A stretch of DNA of 61,601 nt, from assembly GCA_946803715.1 (NCBI GenBank), contig CAMPET010000047.1, positions 323,405 through 385,005 on the forward strand. The letters are read 5' to 3'. The notes under the pieces are model-generated. The model saw only the letters and a program-made list of their open reading frames with translations. It did no database searches and had not been told where the DNA came from. This DNA is from Beroe ovata (taxonomy: Eukaryota; Ctenophora; Nuda; Beroida; Beroidae). Positions 21,153 to 42,940 of this stretch are shown here, piece after piece. The position numbers and the translations under genes were made by a program. Every line of letters starts with the position of its first letter. Position 1 is the stretch's first letter.

Positions 21153-24100
21153 ATTCTGTGATATTACATTTTGGGGTATTAGATTCTGGGATTGTATGTG
21201 TAGATGTGTGAATCATCGAAATTGACTGAAATTCAGCCCATCCCACTTTGTAGCACGAAGTCAAAGGTTGAGTGAAATTTGAGATGTCTTAGATAACACC
21301 TAGTTTTTCACGACAAAAAGTGACATAATAAATATTCCCTGAAAAAGTTAGTTCCACTCCATTTCTATGGGTTCGACTGCGAGTTGTGTAAATGTAACTC
21401 TGAATATACCTACAGGTCGTCTTCCCTATTCTCGTGTTTCAGGCTGGTTTGTCAAATTTCCTTCGCTGCAAAAAATTTGAATTCTTGTAGTGAACATTGG
21501 TGTGCCAGATGTGACCACGTACATAATATAGCGCCATGGATTTTGTGTACACATGGCTCTTTCAGATTCTGTCAATAGCTGATTTGATTTTACAATAGTT
21601 TCAAGGAATTTCATGGTTTCTGATTTCGATTATATTTTCTCGCTTTTATGAGTAAGTTATACTTACCAGTCTTTTAGCCTCCAAATTGAATGTGCCACGG
21701 ATTGTCTATTATCGCGTGCAAGAATGATAATCGATTCGCCGCCATGACCTGAGCACCCCGAACTACTCCCCTGTTACCCCTCAACTTCCACTCTTTTCTT
21801 ATGTCTCACTTCATGTACAAGTCTGCTATCGGAGAATGTTTACCTGTTCTCTTACTTTAACTTGAAATGTTTATTTTCTCCGAATTGCAATATATGTATC
21901 AACGTAATAATGTGCTGATAGCAATACATGCTTTACTCAATAAGTATCTCTTTTGCTGCAAGTTTTTAGCCACTAAATCGGTCGAGGCTGAACTATGAGA
22001 GAATTTGAGAAGCAAAGCTGCTTCGGCAAAGTGTGAGCGATCCGCGGCGATAACTTCTCCTGATTTGATTTGAGTGAACATGTTAACTGCACACATGACA
22101 CAGTTTCTCTCTCTCTTTTCCAGCGAGCCTCAATATAGAGTGTCCACCATCTGCTATACACCATGCGTCGTATATCTATCATCATTTAACCCAGACCAAT
22201 AGCTGTGGTTACATCTGCATCTATTTCAATTTCATGACCCAATTCCGATTCATATGCAACAAAGTGGAATTATCTCCCAACATTTGGTACAACTTACGTT
22301 TTCCCAGCGTGCACCTGCCAATATACATATAGCAGGTCTCTCATCGACAACTATAGACGAATACCTCGTTTAACATAGTATCATAGTGTGTTTCACACCC
22401 GTCCGGCGTGCACAGACTCACGCGTGTACCCTCCATATCACTGTGCACACATGTCCCATCTCTGTTATAGCTCCTGCATGAACAGAAGCAGCCCGTGTCT
22501 CATTAATAACCATATATATTCAGTAACCAATATCTATTGAACGCTCTCCTCTCCCTACACACAAGTGTTGGATGTTTACGTATGTATCGTGCCTCGCATC
22601 TATATAATGAGAGATGTGTTTGAAACGTGGCCCGTCCATACCACCATGGTTATACCACCACGGTTATAATCACGGCTATAATCACATTCTAGAGTCACGG
22701 TCCTGCAATTGTTGTTACTTTCATGATGGCTCCCCTCAAATAATTCTCTCCCCAATGGGCAGGTACCGGTGTGTCAGTATATAGTCACTTCACTCAACTT
22801 CACTACTCGAGCCTCCGCTTTCTTTCGTTTACCTTCTTCTCGCACTTCTTCCATCTTACGTCATAATTTCTTATCATGTCATAATTTCTTATGTCATAAT
22901 TTGAATTTTACTATCTATTCCGTTAGCCCCCCAAGTGTCTCCAGAGGGCATTGCATAATTAATATCGTTACTTCCTTGTGTGTTCAGCCAATCCGACACA
23001 TTCTGATTAGGTGAAATTTAATATCCTACCCCTGCCCATATTTCCTTGACTGCAATTACCAAATTTCCCTCTCACTACTTATTTCAGCGTTTGGGGCAGC
23101 GTTTCATATAGTTATACGACATGTTTCACTAAATACCGCCAGATGGTTTTGAATTTGTCTGCAAAGCTGCCCAAACTTGTCACATACTGATTTAATATCG
23201 CGCGAGACATCTTACTTTGTTTCTAATGTGTTCAGAACACGTCATGGCGACAACTCCTATTCTCATGGCACGCTGTCATCTTTTGACAGTTAAATCAATC
23301 CCATGTACAAGCTTGTGCATCATTTCATTTTCTCGCTTGTCTCAACGAGACTAAACAATTCTCACTTACATTTTACGATATAGCAGGGGCTAAGTTTATT
23401 ATCCGATTGTCCGTACAATTACCCAATTAGTAAATTATAGGGCGTGGAGGGGGATATATCCAAATTCACCTCTCTCTCGCACCGCTGTATTGTGCGGGGC
23501 TCTTCCATGCAGGTACAATTATAGGGGATCATATCATTTCGAGCATCATTAACATTCACTACTCGAGCTGTGTTGTTATTGAAATTCACGATCGCTCACA
23601 CAGTCTAGCGAGTCAGCGACTCATCGCAAATCTGGGAGTGTATTACTTCCTTATTCGTGGCTCCGGCGAGTTTATTACTTGCTCTATTAGTAGATAGTAG
23701 AATAAGATGTTTATAATTGAAATCTGGCTACTTTATTCTAGGAAGATTGTGTGATGTCTGTGGAATAATTGGAGTCTGTAGGATTTAGTCCGTATGACAG
23801 GTTCCCAATGATTGGGCTATTCTCACCCATTAGTTGGAAATTCAATACTTCTATTGAAAGGCTTGTCTTTATTTGGTTAGCGAGCATATCTCTTTCAGGC
23901 CTCCCGTTTGTAGGATCCAATCTACCTGCCACATACTACCAAATCCAGTCCTCGAATCATTCAAAACATTTCCGTGTCATTATACTTCGAGAGGCTACAT
24001 GTCATTTCTGATGACAGAACAGTAGCAGGTTATGCGATTGTCACATTTCCCACATATAAGCTAATTTAAAACAGACGACTTGCTCGGGGGGATATTTTGA

Positions 24101-25744
24101 CATGAATTTGACTTGAAGTCTGTAAAGAGACCCCAGAATCCAGATTCGCATGATGATTATTGTTTAGTTTATTTCACGTCCCAGAAGATATTCAGATTTA
24201 TCGAATTTGTATACATTTTATCAGGATTTTATAGATAAAGCCAAGATCCAAGACTCCTTTTTGTTTTTCCTTGAAACTTTGGAAAGACAGTTTTCAGTTT
24301 ATGTCGTTCATCAAGCACGGATACATGGCAGGTGTCTAGCGACACGGCGACTATCATGCATTTTATAACCGGTCTCATAGCGCACAATTATCCAAATTCT
24401 GAAGGATGCGCGTTCCTTAAAAACACTGGCAGAAGCAACAAATCACCATGATCCAGATATAGAACACTGGGATCTCACTTCACTCACAATTATTATAGGT
24501 TAACATCATTACAAACTTACTCAGCTCGGGGGCTAGTATCTCATAAGGCATGCCTGGTATCTCAGCGAGCAACAAGCACACTATTTAGTGTGCATTTTTC
24601 AACAATTTTTATTCGACACAATATCGTTTTTCCACGAGATTCTGATAACTTCTTGGATAGTGTTACATAAGGGTAGGGTGACAGGGACCTTTCATAGTAT
24701 CTTGAGGATGGAGACCCTACTTCACAAAGTCATCAAAATCTTACTTACTCTTGTGACTACTGTCAAAACAAAGATCCATTCGTTTCAAGGTTTGTCCAAA
24801 ATTTGTTCAAACTCTGCCCAAAATCTGTGATATGGCGCAGAAAGGGCATTAAGTTACTAACGACGAGCAGTATACAAACGCCAATAAAACATTGATGTAC
24901 AATGTACATGCAAGAGTTGAAGGCTGAAGCTGATGACCATCTGTTGAAGCTAACTGTCAAAATATATCACCAAGGTGACAAATTATGCGATACGACGTTT
25001 TAAACACTTCGGATACAGTAGTGTGTTGATAGTGGCCTTTCTCATTTAAAATAAGTAACATTTTGGTCCTACCAAAACCTCATAGTTTCCATTATAGATA
25101 TCCAGATACATCATCTTCATAGTGATGACTGACAATAATGCCCCTGGGGTGTCGATTCATGATATTGCATAGTTTTGATTGATTTTCACGTTGATTAAGC
25201 ATTGAGCAATGCGCAATGTTATTTGATGTAACCTGAATCGATCAATACAGTTCGACAGCTTTTCTCCAGTATCAGTTCAGTAGTTGTTCTCCTGAATTGG
25301 ACAATAGAAAAACACGATAGTATCATTTCCCCCTTCTCAGCAATAGAAATGGACATCTGGTACATGAAAAAAGGAACCCTTCCGGTTTCAACTTCTAACA
25401 TCACATGGCAACTCTTCTTTTGTTTGTATAGTCCACTTACATTTCATGGTGCTGTGGTTCTCAGACCTTCATTCATGCCAATTTCCATTGAGAGTTTCGT
25501 CTATTTGATAGTAACTTACTGCTGTTTTCCATCCCATACTACCTTGTCGATTCGTCATTCACTGTTGTCAGTAATGTATCATACAAAGGTGTCAGTGAAT
25601 TTTTGTACAGTGTACACTGTTGTCAGGCTTAGATCATACACCTGTTATCAGTCAGTCAATAAAACGTATTGATCCAAATGCTCCTTACAAGCAAACTAAT
25701 ATTTTCACTCAGTCCCCCACATATGAAATTTCAACACAACTGAA
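21153..25744. other. Intergenic interval, no gene seen
   Basis: This 4.6-kb interval separates the coiled-coil gene from thioredoxin. I see no exon with convincing splice sites and protein-like composition on either strand. It has only short open frames, scattered AT-rich sequence and a GGTTATA-rich patch near 22640-22690. Confidence 0.6.
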
Positions 25745-26687
25745 ATGCCTACAGCACCACACATTGACTGTCCAGCGGTGGCTTGTGAGGGGTGTGTTAA
25801 GCCCATTGATTCCCATGAGGACTTCATCAAGATCTTAGCAACAAATTCAGACACGTGAGTACCATGCAACCAAAATTCTAATGCATAGATGAGCAAAGCT
25901 TTTAACAATATATTCTTAGGTGAAAGGGTCATAAGATATGTAATTTTGGCCATTGTGTCCATCAGTAAGAACATGGCCATTGGACGTCCATTGGACATGT
26001 TGCTGCAAATGGACACAATGGACACAGTTACATATTTTATGACCCTTTTACCTATTCATAATAGGTAAGTTGGTACCTGCATTCTTTTAGGTTGATAGTC
26101 ATAGACTTCTATGCTGTTTGGTGTAAGCCCTGCAAGATGATAGCACCTAAAGTTGAAAAATGGGCTAAGCAGTTCACAGATGTTTTATTCTTCAAGGTAT
26201 AGGTATCACTTTATTGAGATGCAAATAGATTACTCTGCAAAGATTTCTTACTTGATTCATGCATGTAATTAGAATTCCATATTCAAGATTACAATTTGGG
26301 TAATCTACAACCAACTATAATAAGGAAATGAATACATCCTAACTGATCCTTCTTCCTTGCGATGACAGTACCTACCTCATTTATCTTATTCAGATAAATA
26401 CTAATGAGAATTGTCAGACCACGGATGCATGCAATGTCAAATCTATGCCAACATTCCAGTTCTACAGACATGGAGAATTGAAGGAAGAGGTACTATCCAA
26501 TTGAGATAATCAGACTGAAATAAATTCAGTATGCCTATATGATATTATTTATATGCTGCTAGTACACACTAGTAGTTTAACTTCTGATACAGCCTTTACT
26601 TGACAAAACCTCCACTACTTCAGGTGTATGGCAATAAGCAAGCTATAATTGAGGAAGCAATTGAAAAATGGAGAAAAGACAGCTAAC
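25745..26687 (+). CDS. TXN: Thioredoxin with WCKPC active site
   Basis: This is a small thioredoxin-fold protein of about 125 aa in four exons: 25745 to about 25854, about 26090-26197, about 26396-26490, and about 26625-26687 (TAA). The core reads LIVIDFYAVWCKPCKMIAPK, then NVKSMPTFQFYRHGELKEE with the cis-proline MPTF, and ends in an amphipathic helix IIEEAIEKWRKDS. The redox motif is WCKPC instead of the usual WCGPC, which should alter redox potential or partner choice. An N-terminal extension contains four cysteines within about 20 residues (CPAVACEGC plus a neighbour), and the segment NCQTTDAC adds two more; this is Cys-rich for a cytosolic thioredoxin. No signal peptide is evident. It could be a cytosolic thioredoxin or a thioredoxin-like (TXNDC) paralog. 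Confidence 0.88.
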
Positions 26688-27256
26688 TAATCATAAGCCT
26701 ATTGAGTCTTGAGAGTAATCTATCTTCAGTGTAATTATTGAGCTTTGAGACCTTCAGACAATGACAATCCAGTGTGAGAACAGCATTGATCATTGATTGT
26801 CCCTTTATTTTGACACCATAATATAAACTCACATTCCAGTCATCACCAGTCAGATAGTAGCTTCCACTTCATAGGCACTAAGCCGTCTATCAATTTAGAT
26901 TAAAGCGGTAAATAATTCAGAAATAGCATCTAGCTAATAATTATTTCCTATCTTCTGGCTACAAAGGGGTTTTGAACTCGGCTTTATTAGTTATCTCCTT
27001 CAATAACTCTAGCACTACAGACAAAATGCACATATAATTACTGGGATTAAAATTGACTGATTCTTTTTTGCACTTCTCAAGACTTATCACTTGCTTTAAA
27101 GATATATCAGCATTGGAAGCTTCCCCTATTTGATTTAGGCAAGCCGTTCTAATAGGGTTTCACTCTCTCAAAAATGAAATCATTGTTCAGCTTCAATTTA
27201 CATTTTCTGAGGTTCCTCCTTCTCCTACCTAATTTAAAGAAATCTTGATCTTGACC

Positions 27257-27335
27257 TTGGCTGTCGATGATAGCCCCTGTCGAGAATTTCATTGCTTCGC
27301 GGCTCGCGTCAGCTGGGCCTAGCATCGCCAGGCAA
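27257..27335. mobile_element. Family-2 short TIR element with 8-bp TSD
   Basis: A 79-bp element has ends TTGGCTGTCGATG and CATCGCCAGGCAA (13-bp inverted repeats, 2 mismatches). Perfect 8-bp flanking repeats TCTTGACC lie at 27249-27256 and 27336-27343. The interior carries the family core CCCCTGTCGAGAATTTC and CGCGTCAGCTGGGCC. Confidence 0.85.
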
Positions 27336-27817
27336 TCTTGACCATAATTTACTTTCTCATTCACAATCGTAAAAGTATCAATATGCTCGTCCGTATTCTA
27401 CGCACAGCTACAGTATCTTAATTGAGTTTATCCAACCGTTTGCTGTACAGAAGGGTTCCTACATGTACTGTACACCATGACAATATTATAGCCTGGTAAG
27501 AAACAGAGGTCAATTAAAATCTGACAAGGGCAATTAAAATGTGCCACTGTTTCTTGCAATTAAAATGTGCCACTATTTCTTGCAAGCGCTCGATGGAAGC
27601 GCGCACCAACTTTGTGCACGAAAACAGTGGACACTGACATGACAAATAACGTTGCTTAGCGATGTAGACAGCGTCGTCGATCTATGATATCAGATATAGC
27701 CCCTGTCAAGTATTTCGTTTCGCGCGCGCGCGCGCCGCGCCGCAGCGCAATTCAAAATTATTCGGTGCGGTTCAGTGCAGCAATCAACATCGATCATGCA
27801 GGTTCCGGTTGCTTAAC

Positions 27818-28064
27818 TTGGCTGTCGATGATATAGATAGCCCCTGGCCTGTGCACACGTTGCGCGCCCCTGTTCTACTCAGTGAACTGAAAAGTCGTAG
27901 AAACCACGGCCACGGAGACGCGCAGCGCGCGCGGAGTATTTGGGTCACGCGCCGGGAACACCCTGGCCCTGTTCAGAATTTCATTGCGCGCGCGCCACAA
28001 ATCATTCTCAATCTCAGACAGGCGTTACGTCTGCTGGGCTTATAACAATAACATCGCCAAGCAA
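27818..28064. mobile_element. Longer family-2 element with GC-rich core
   Basis: A 247-bp element has the same inverted ends (TTGGCTGTCGATG and CATCGCCAAGCAA). Its interior includes the GAACTGAAAAGTCGT and GGAGTATTTGGGTCACGC motifs that recur at 10820-10912 and 43970-44048. No exact target-site duplication is visible. It is non-coding. Confidence 0.65.
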
Positions 28065-28546
28065 TGCAACATCGCGAGATAGCTGCGCGGCGCCCGCGCC
28101 CTGGGTTTCGCGCGCGACGCGGCCTAGTGCCTTAGTAATAGTATCGCCAGTCGCCACGCGCTATATACTAAGTTAATCCATCAGCATCAGTTGACACTTG
28201 ACATTGCTATAGCTGCTTTCTAAGCTGACTGCTGACGCAAAGGAAGGAAGCAGCGCGAGCGAATTATAATGTATAAGCGAGGATGAGCGTTGTTATTGTA
28301 ATTGTATTGTATTTGTAAGTGTAAAAGTAATTCAAATTGTAAGTATTAACTATGAAATTCAAAATTATTTCTAATTCTCCAAAGTTCGACGTATACAATC
28401 TGCTGCAGCAGAATAATAGAATATCTTAAAGTTAACCTATGGATGTTATTAACTATTCTGTATTCATAACTGACAATACTACTAGAATTACTTTGACACC
28501 TTGTCTTATCTATAGCTATAAGTATAAAGTCTTGACCCTATAAATT

Positions 28547-34628
<6,082 letters not shown>

Positions 34629-36416
34629 GGTGACACAGACAGACGAAACTCGGAGCAACGACTGGAATTGTGATCAAAAATCACCTTACCGCAGTTTAAC
34701 TATGTGCATATTGCATACTATCGTAGTATTATAGTAACACGCAAGTACTGCTAGCTCATTCGATAATTCCTTCTTTAGAAATTATGCATGCTATCACAGA
34801 ATTATTAACTTTTCATTTTACAGGAATTGTTTACCCTCGTACGCTATCATTGTCTTCCACTAACAAAAGAATTACAGAATTTTCTAGCCTGTTCGCATCA
34901 CAGTAAGTATCAAACTTTGACCACATAATACAGTAACAAGTTTAATTTCTTGCTGCACTGTGAAAATAAAGATTGTTAGCCACTGATACATTTGAACCTG
35001 GTCTTTCCAACTGTTACATTGTCCTGATACACATGACACTGGTTTAAAACATACTGACAAGTTTAAGTGATCATGACAAGGGTAACCCAAAACTGATTTG
35101 TAACACAACACTCAATACAAACTGCCATCATTACACTTAGACATAGTTGGTAGAATCCTTACCAAATGATCATTTTGTCATGAGTCCTATATTAAATTGG
35201 TCCTAAGGAGTATTGGGAGATTAATTACAAGAGACAAGCACGATGTACTTATATCATCTTCATGTAGCCCACCCGTGATTAAAATACCCATGAATTACGA
35301 ATATCATGTAATATGCAATAAAAATAGCTTAATGAAATAACAATTAAATTATCGGCGTTTGAACATATCAGATTATTTATTAATGATATTTATTGCTAAC
35401 AGCAACAATGTTTGAAAGAGAGAGATGACTGCTCTGCTAATCGCCGCTTTCATTAAAACAGTATTAAGTTTTACCGGTTAATTTTTTTGCATAATTCGGA
35501 TATATTTGAATTTATATTATTCGAACCATCCTATATTATTTGCTTATAGTTTAGTCTAGTAAGTAAGCAACCTTCTCACTTTCTCCTGAACTTGAACTCT
35601 AGCAAGTAGTACACACACTGTTTCCCAACACTTGAATAATCGCATGCGTCAATTCCAACAGTCACAGTCCAAACACAGACACGTCACGCTGTACTTGACA
35701 GCACCAAATTCAAATTCAGTAGACAAAAACTCACGCAGTAGGAATGCCTCCTTCATTTTCAATCCTGCTTTTTGGAGCTGTTTTGGATGCGTCTATTCCC
35801 AATAATGACAAACAGCGCGCCATACTCTGCGTTTTTCACCATTTTTTTAGACTGAGAGATGAATATGTTAACATCACCACTACGTGATCTTGACAACAAT
35901 TAATATATGCACAAGTTAGAGTTACTATTGACTGGTAGACGAATGCTTTTCAGCAGCATTTGACATGCTGCATCATGAATACAATATTATACCTACTGCT
36001 ACTTTTTCAACTGATTAATTTGAAATCTACTTCTCAGTGCAGTTTATCTCATATTCATACCTATCTGATACAGCATCACTCTACTGCTGCATGCCGTCTT
36101 TATCATGTAAAATAGACGAACATAAGTTAAACATGCTTGCATTGTGATGAATAGTGTAAATTCATGAAGCGAGTTTAAAATATGGTAAAATTTAAAATAG
36201 GGTGCACACTGCAGCACATTGCCACGGCGACAACATGCTAATTTTCAGATGCAAATCAAGATACGAACATTAATTCGTCTATCGCCCAATTAAATTGTTC
36301 TAACTTCATATGCTTCATACATTTCATGATATACATTATACAATCTATGGTATATGTTTGGTTTAGTATTTGTGTCACCTTAATAACCCAGTTGACTTGA
36401 CCATTCTCCCGTAGAT
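34629..36416. other. Divergent intergenic region (copy 1)
   Basis: The region lies between the 5' end of ATP1A (-) and the first recognised exon of the plus-strand unknown gene. It probably holds both promoters. It is AT-rich with no clear exon. The same sequence recurs at 39690-41477 with very few differences. Confidence 0.6.
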
Positions 36417-36887
36417 ATGCGTGGAAAGTTTATAGGTTTGACGAGCTACAATGAGTCGTTTCATCCCGTGAAAGCGACGCCAGTCAAACCGTTCAGATGT
36501 CAGTCAGAGATGTCCATGCCGTCAGGGGACATTCTCTTCACCACTACTAACAGTGACCTCACTCTTCACAAATACGGGTGAGTTGCGAGAGTGTCAGCTC
36601 CCCCATGCAACACTGGGCCCATACGACATGCATACATATTCTAGCTATTTGAAAACTATGTCTGTTGAATAGAACATTTTACTGTCTAATTAGTGAGGTG
36701 CGTCCCATTTGCCACTGTACTATACCACGTAGCAATATCAGACAATCCGCGCTCACCTAACAGGAGACCAATGATTCACAAGCCATGCGACAACAACATT
36801 CTATGTGAAGAGAGTGAGGAGACGCCAGTAATGACACGTGCAAGCACGTCATACTCCAACAGGAACTACAATGTTCTCTTCAATGAA
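36417..36887 (+). pseudogene. Truncated copy of the unknown plus-strand gene
   Basis: The first two exons (36417-36578 and about 36763-36887) repeat those at 41478. The second exon breaks off at the N (36888) after NYNVLFNE and is followed by ATPase sequence. It is truncated by the join and is most likely an assembly product, not a biological pseudogene. Confidence 0.75.
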
Positions 36888-36888
36888 N
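36888..36888. other. Single-N assembly junction
   Basis: One N separates the end of the first copy of the 5-kb block (in a plus-strand exon) from the start of the second copy (in ATP1A exon 11). A single placeholder N between two copies is typical of contigs joined without merging their overlap. Confidence 0.85.
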
Positions 36889-39689
<2,801 letters not shown>

Positions 39690-41477
39690 GGTGACACAGA
39701 TAGACGAAACTCGGAGCAACGACTGGAATTGTGATCAAAAATCACCTTATCGCAGTTTAACTATGTGCATATTGCATACTATCGTAGTATTATAGTAACA
39801 CGCAAGTACTGCTAGCTCATTCGATAATTCCTTCTTTAGAAATTATGCATGCTATCATAGAATTATTAACTTTTCATTTTACAGGAATTGTTTACCCTCG
39901 TACGCTATCATTGTCTTCCACTAACAAAAGAATTACAGAATTTTCTAGCCTGTTCGCATCACAGTAAGTATCAAACTTTGACCACATAATACAGTAACAA
40001 GTTTAATTTCTTGCTGCACTGTGAAAATAAAGATTGTTAGCCACTGATACATTTGAACCTGGTCTTTCCAACTGTTACATTGTCCTGATACACATGACAC
40101 TGGTTTAAAACATACTGACAAGTTTAAGTGATCATGACAAGGGTAACCCAAAACTGATTTGTAACACAACACTCAATACAAACTGCCATCATTACACTTA
40201 GACATAGTTGGTAGAATCCTTACCAAATGATCATTTTGTCATGAGTCCTATATTAAATTGGTCCTAAGGAGTATTGGGAGATTAATTACAAGAGACAAGC
40301 ACGATGTACTTATATCATCTTCATGTAGCCCACCCGTGATTAAAATACCCATGAATTACGAATATCATGTAATATGCAATAAAAATAGCTTAATGAAATA
40401 ACAATTAAATTATCGGCGTTTGAACATATCAGATTATTTATTAATGATATTTATTGCTAACAGCAACAATGTTTGAAAGAGAGAGATGACTGCTCTGCTA
40501 ATCGCCGCTTTCATTAAAACAGTATTAAGTTTTACCGGTTAATTTTTTTGCATAATTCGGATATATTTGAATTTATATTATTCGAACCATCCTATATTAT
40601 TTGCTTATAGTTTAGTCTAGTAAGTAAGCAACCTTCTCACTTTCTCCTGAACTTGAACTCTAGCAAGTAGTACACACACTGTTTCCCAACACTTGAATAA
40701 TCGCATGCGTCAATTCCAACAGTCACAGTCCAAACACAGACACGTCACGCTGTACTTGACAGCACCAAATTCAAATTCAGTAGACAAAAACTCACGCAGT
40801 AGGAATGCCTCCTTCATTTTCAATCCTGCTTTTTGGAGCTGTTTTGGATGCGTCTATTCCCAATAATGACAAACAGCGCGCCATACTCTGCGTTTTTCAC
40901 CATTTTTTTAGACTGAGAGATGAATATGTTAACATCACCACTACGTGATCTTGACAACAATTAATATATGCACAAGTTAGAGTTACTATTGACTGGTAGA
41001 CGAATGCTTTTCAGCAGCATTTGACATGCTGCATCATGAATACAATATTATACCTACTGCTACTTTTTCAACTGATTAATTTGAAATCTACTTCTCAGTG
41101 CAGTTTATCTCATATTCATACCTATCTGATACAGCATCACTCTACTGCTGCATGCCGTCTTTATCATGTAAAATAGACGAACATAAGTTAAACATGCTTG
41201 CATTGTGATGAATAGTGTAAATTCATGAAGCGAGTTTAAAATATGGTAAAATTTAAAATAGGGTGCACACTGCAGCACATTGCCACGGCGACAACATGCT
41301 AATTTTCAGATGCAAATCAAGATACGAACATTAATTCGTCTATCGCCCAATTAAATTGTTCTAACTTCATATGCTTCATACATTTCATGATATACATTAT
41401 ACAATCTATGGTATATGTTTGGTTTAGTATTTGTGTCACCTTAATAACCCAGTTGACTTGACCATTCTCCCGTAGAT
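39690..41477. other. Divergent intergenic region (copy 2)
   Basis: Second copy of the ATP1A/unknown-gene intergenic region. No exon is seen. It is nearly identical to 34629-36416, with isolated single-base differences (for example GCTATCATAG against GCTATCACAG). Confidence 0.6.
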
Positions 41478-42940
41478 ATGCGTGGAAAGTTTATAGGTTT
41501 GACGAGCTACAATGAGTCGTTTCATCCCGTGAAAGCGACGCCAGTCAAACCGTTCAGATGTCAGTCAGAGATGTCCATGCCGTCAGGGGACATTCTCTTC
41601 ACCACTACTAACAGTGACCTCACTCTTCACAAATACGGGTGAGTTGCGAGAGTGTCAGCTCCCCCATGCAACACTGGGCCCATACGACATGCATACATAT
41701 TCTAGCTATTTGAAAACTATGTCTGTTGAATAGAACATTTTACTGTCTAATTAGTGAGGTGCGTCCCATTTGCCACTGTACTATACCACGTAGCAATATC
41801 AGACAATCCGCGCTCACCTAACAGGAGACCAATGATTCACAAGCCATGCGACAACAACATTCTATGTGAAGAGAGTGAGGAAACGCCAGTAATGACACGT
41901 GCAAGCACGTCATACTCCAACAGGAACTACAATGTTCTCTTCAATGAAAACAATAACCATCGCACAGGGTAAATAACGGGGATATTTATTGCTGAGTGCT
42001 GTATCTCGCAGCAAGATTAACATGTAATTGGAAATATTGCTCTGTTGTACTGTAAGTTTGTAGGACAGGTCCAAATCTGGTCCAGAGTTGGGCTGTTACG
42101 TAGTCATGGGATTACTACCCAATCAATCAATCAGGTATCAATCAATCTCAGGTATGAAAACATGTCGAAAACGGTTGAAAGTACACTCAGTTGGAAGGAA
42201 ACAAGACCTGACATGAGGACAACTAACAAACTGATGTACCCTAAACAGAAAGTGACACCATTCAGGAAGGTTAAATTCACGAATAGAATAACACCAACTC
42301 TGGACATCACTACTCAGTACTCACCCAATGCCTTCTGTAATGCTTCTATCACATGTCAGTTATCATCAATCTTCCCTCCCCCCACTGCCTTAGCCTCACT
42401 CAATATCACTTCATGATGGTTAACATTGGCCTTAATGTTAATGTAATGTTATGAAATAGCAGCTACTATAGCATTGTTACTCATAAAACCAACTTGTAGG
42501 TCGAAAGGAATGACTTCGTGAAGTATGTTGACTTCGGTTTTGACTCACCTATACATGAAACTGTTTATGGCGGGGATTTCAAAGATCTTTTGCCGAAGAA
42601 AAGTTCTCCAGTACTTCGAAAGTAAGTGAAGTAAGTATCTTGTCATTCATTTGGCATGATCAGGCGCGGTAACAAGAAAGAGCATGTCGTTGTTGAATCA
42701 ACCTGCTGTGTTACAGTTGCTTTGAGAGTTGCTTTGAGAACACGAAATCTAATAACCGCGGTCTATCCTTCGTAACAACAAATGTTCAACAGAGGCACGA
42801 CTGTAAGTTTAGAAGGATCAAGTGGCATTCAAGAGAGTACCACAAGCTATGTTGACCATTTCCAAGGAAAACCACGAACCAGTTTACCTACCCTGACAGA
42901 GATGGATGCTCATTTGAGGAGCAGTATTCAGTTGAATTGA
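41478..42940 (+). CDS. Unrecognised protein with repeated T-T/Y modules, possible axonemal microtubule-associated protein
   Basis: Exons at 41478-41639, about 41825-41969, 42134 to about 42268, 42499-42621 and about 42795-42940 join in a continuous frame to a TGA at 42938-42940. The product is about 230-240 aa. It starts MRGKFIGLTSYNESFHPVKA and ends EMDAHLRSSIQLN. Short modules recur: FTTTNSDLTLHKYGRP, ASTSYSNRNYN, TTNKLMYPKQ and STTSYVDHFQGKP. T/S-T-x-x-x-Y spacing with basic and proline residues is reminiscent of SAXO/CIMIP-type microtubule-lumen or doublet proteins, but I could not name the family. The donor of exon 3 (GTTAAA) is weak, and the frame could instead extend to 42416. An exon upstream of 41478 is possible because a CCCGTAG acceptor precedes the ATG. 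The gene lies just before a run of ciliary genes, which is circumstantial support. Confidence 0.55.

Larger units (their letters stand above)
26688..28546. other. Intergenic repeat-rich interval between convergent genes
   Basis: Thioredoxin (+) and the ATPase (-) converge here. The interval holds the family-2 elements at 27257-27335 and 27818-28064, a 26-bp tandem duplication at about 27530-27583 (CAATTAAAATGTGCCACT), and very GC-rich CGCGCG tracts. Open frames at 27809-28176 come from the GC-rich repeat and are not called. Confidence 0.7.

Noticed and set aside
27809-28176. GC-rich open frames of 78 codons
   Set aside because: They lie inside the GC-rich family-2 repeat, have repeat-driven composition and no splice context.
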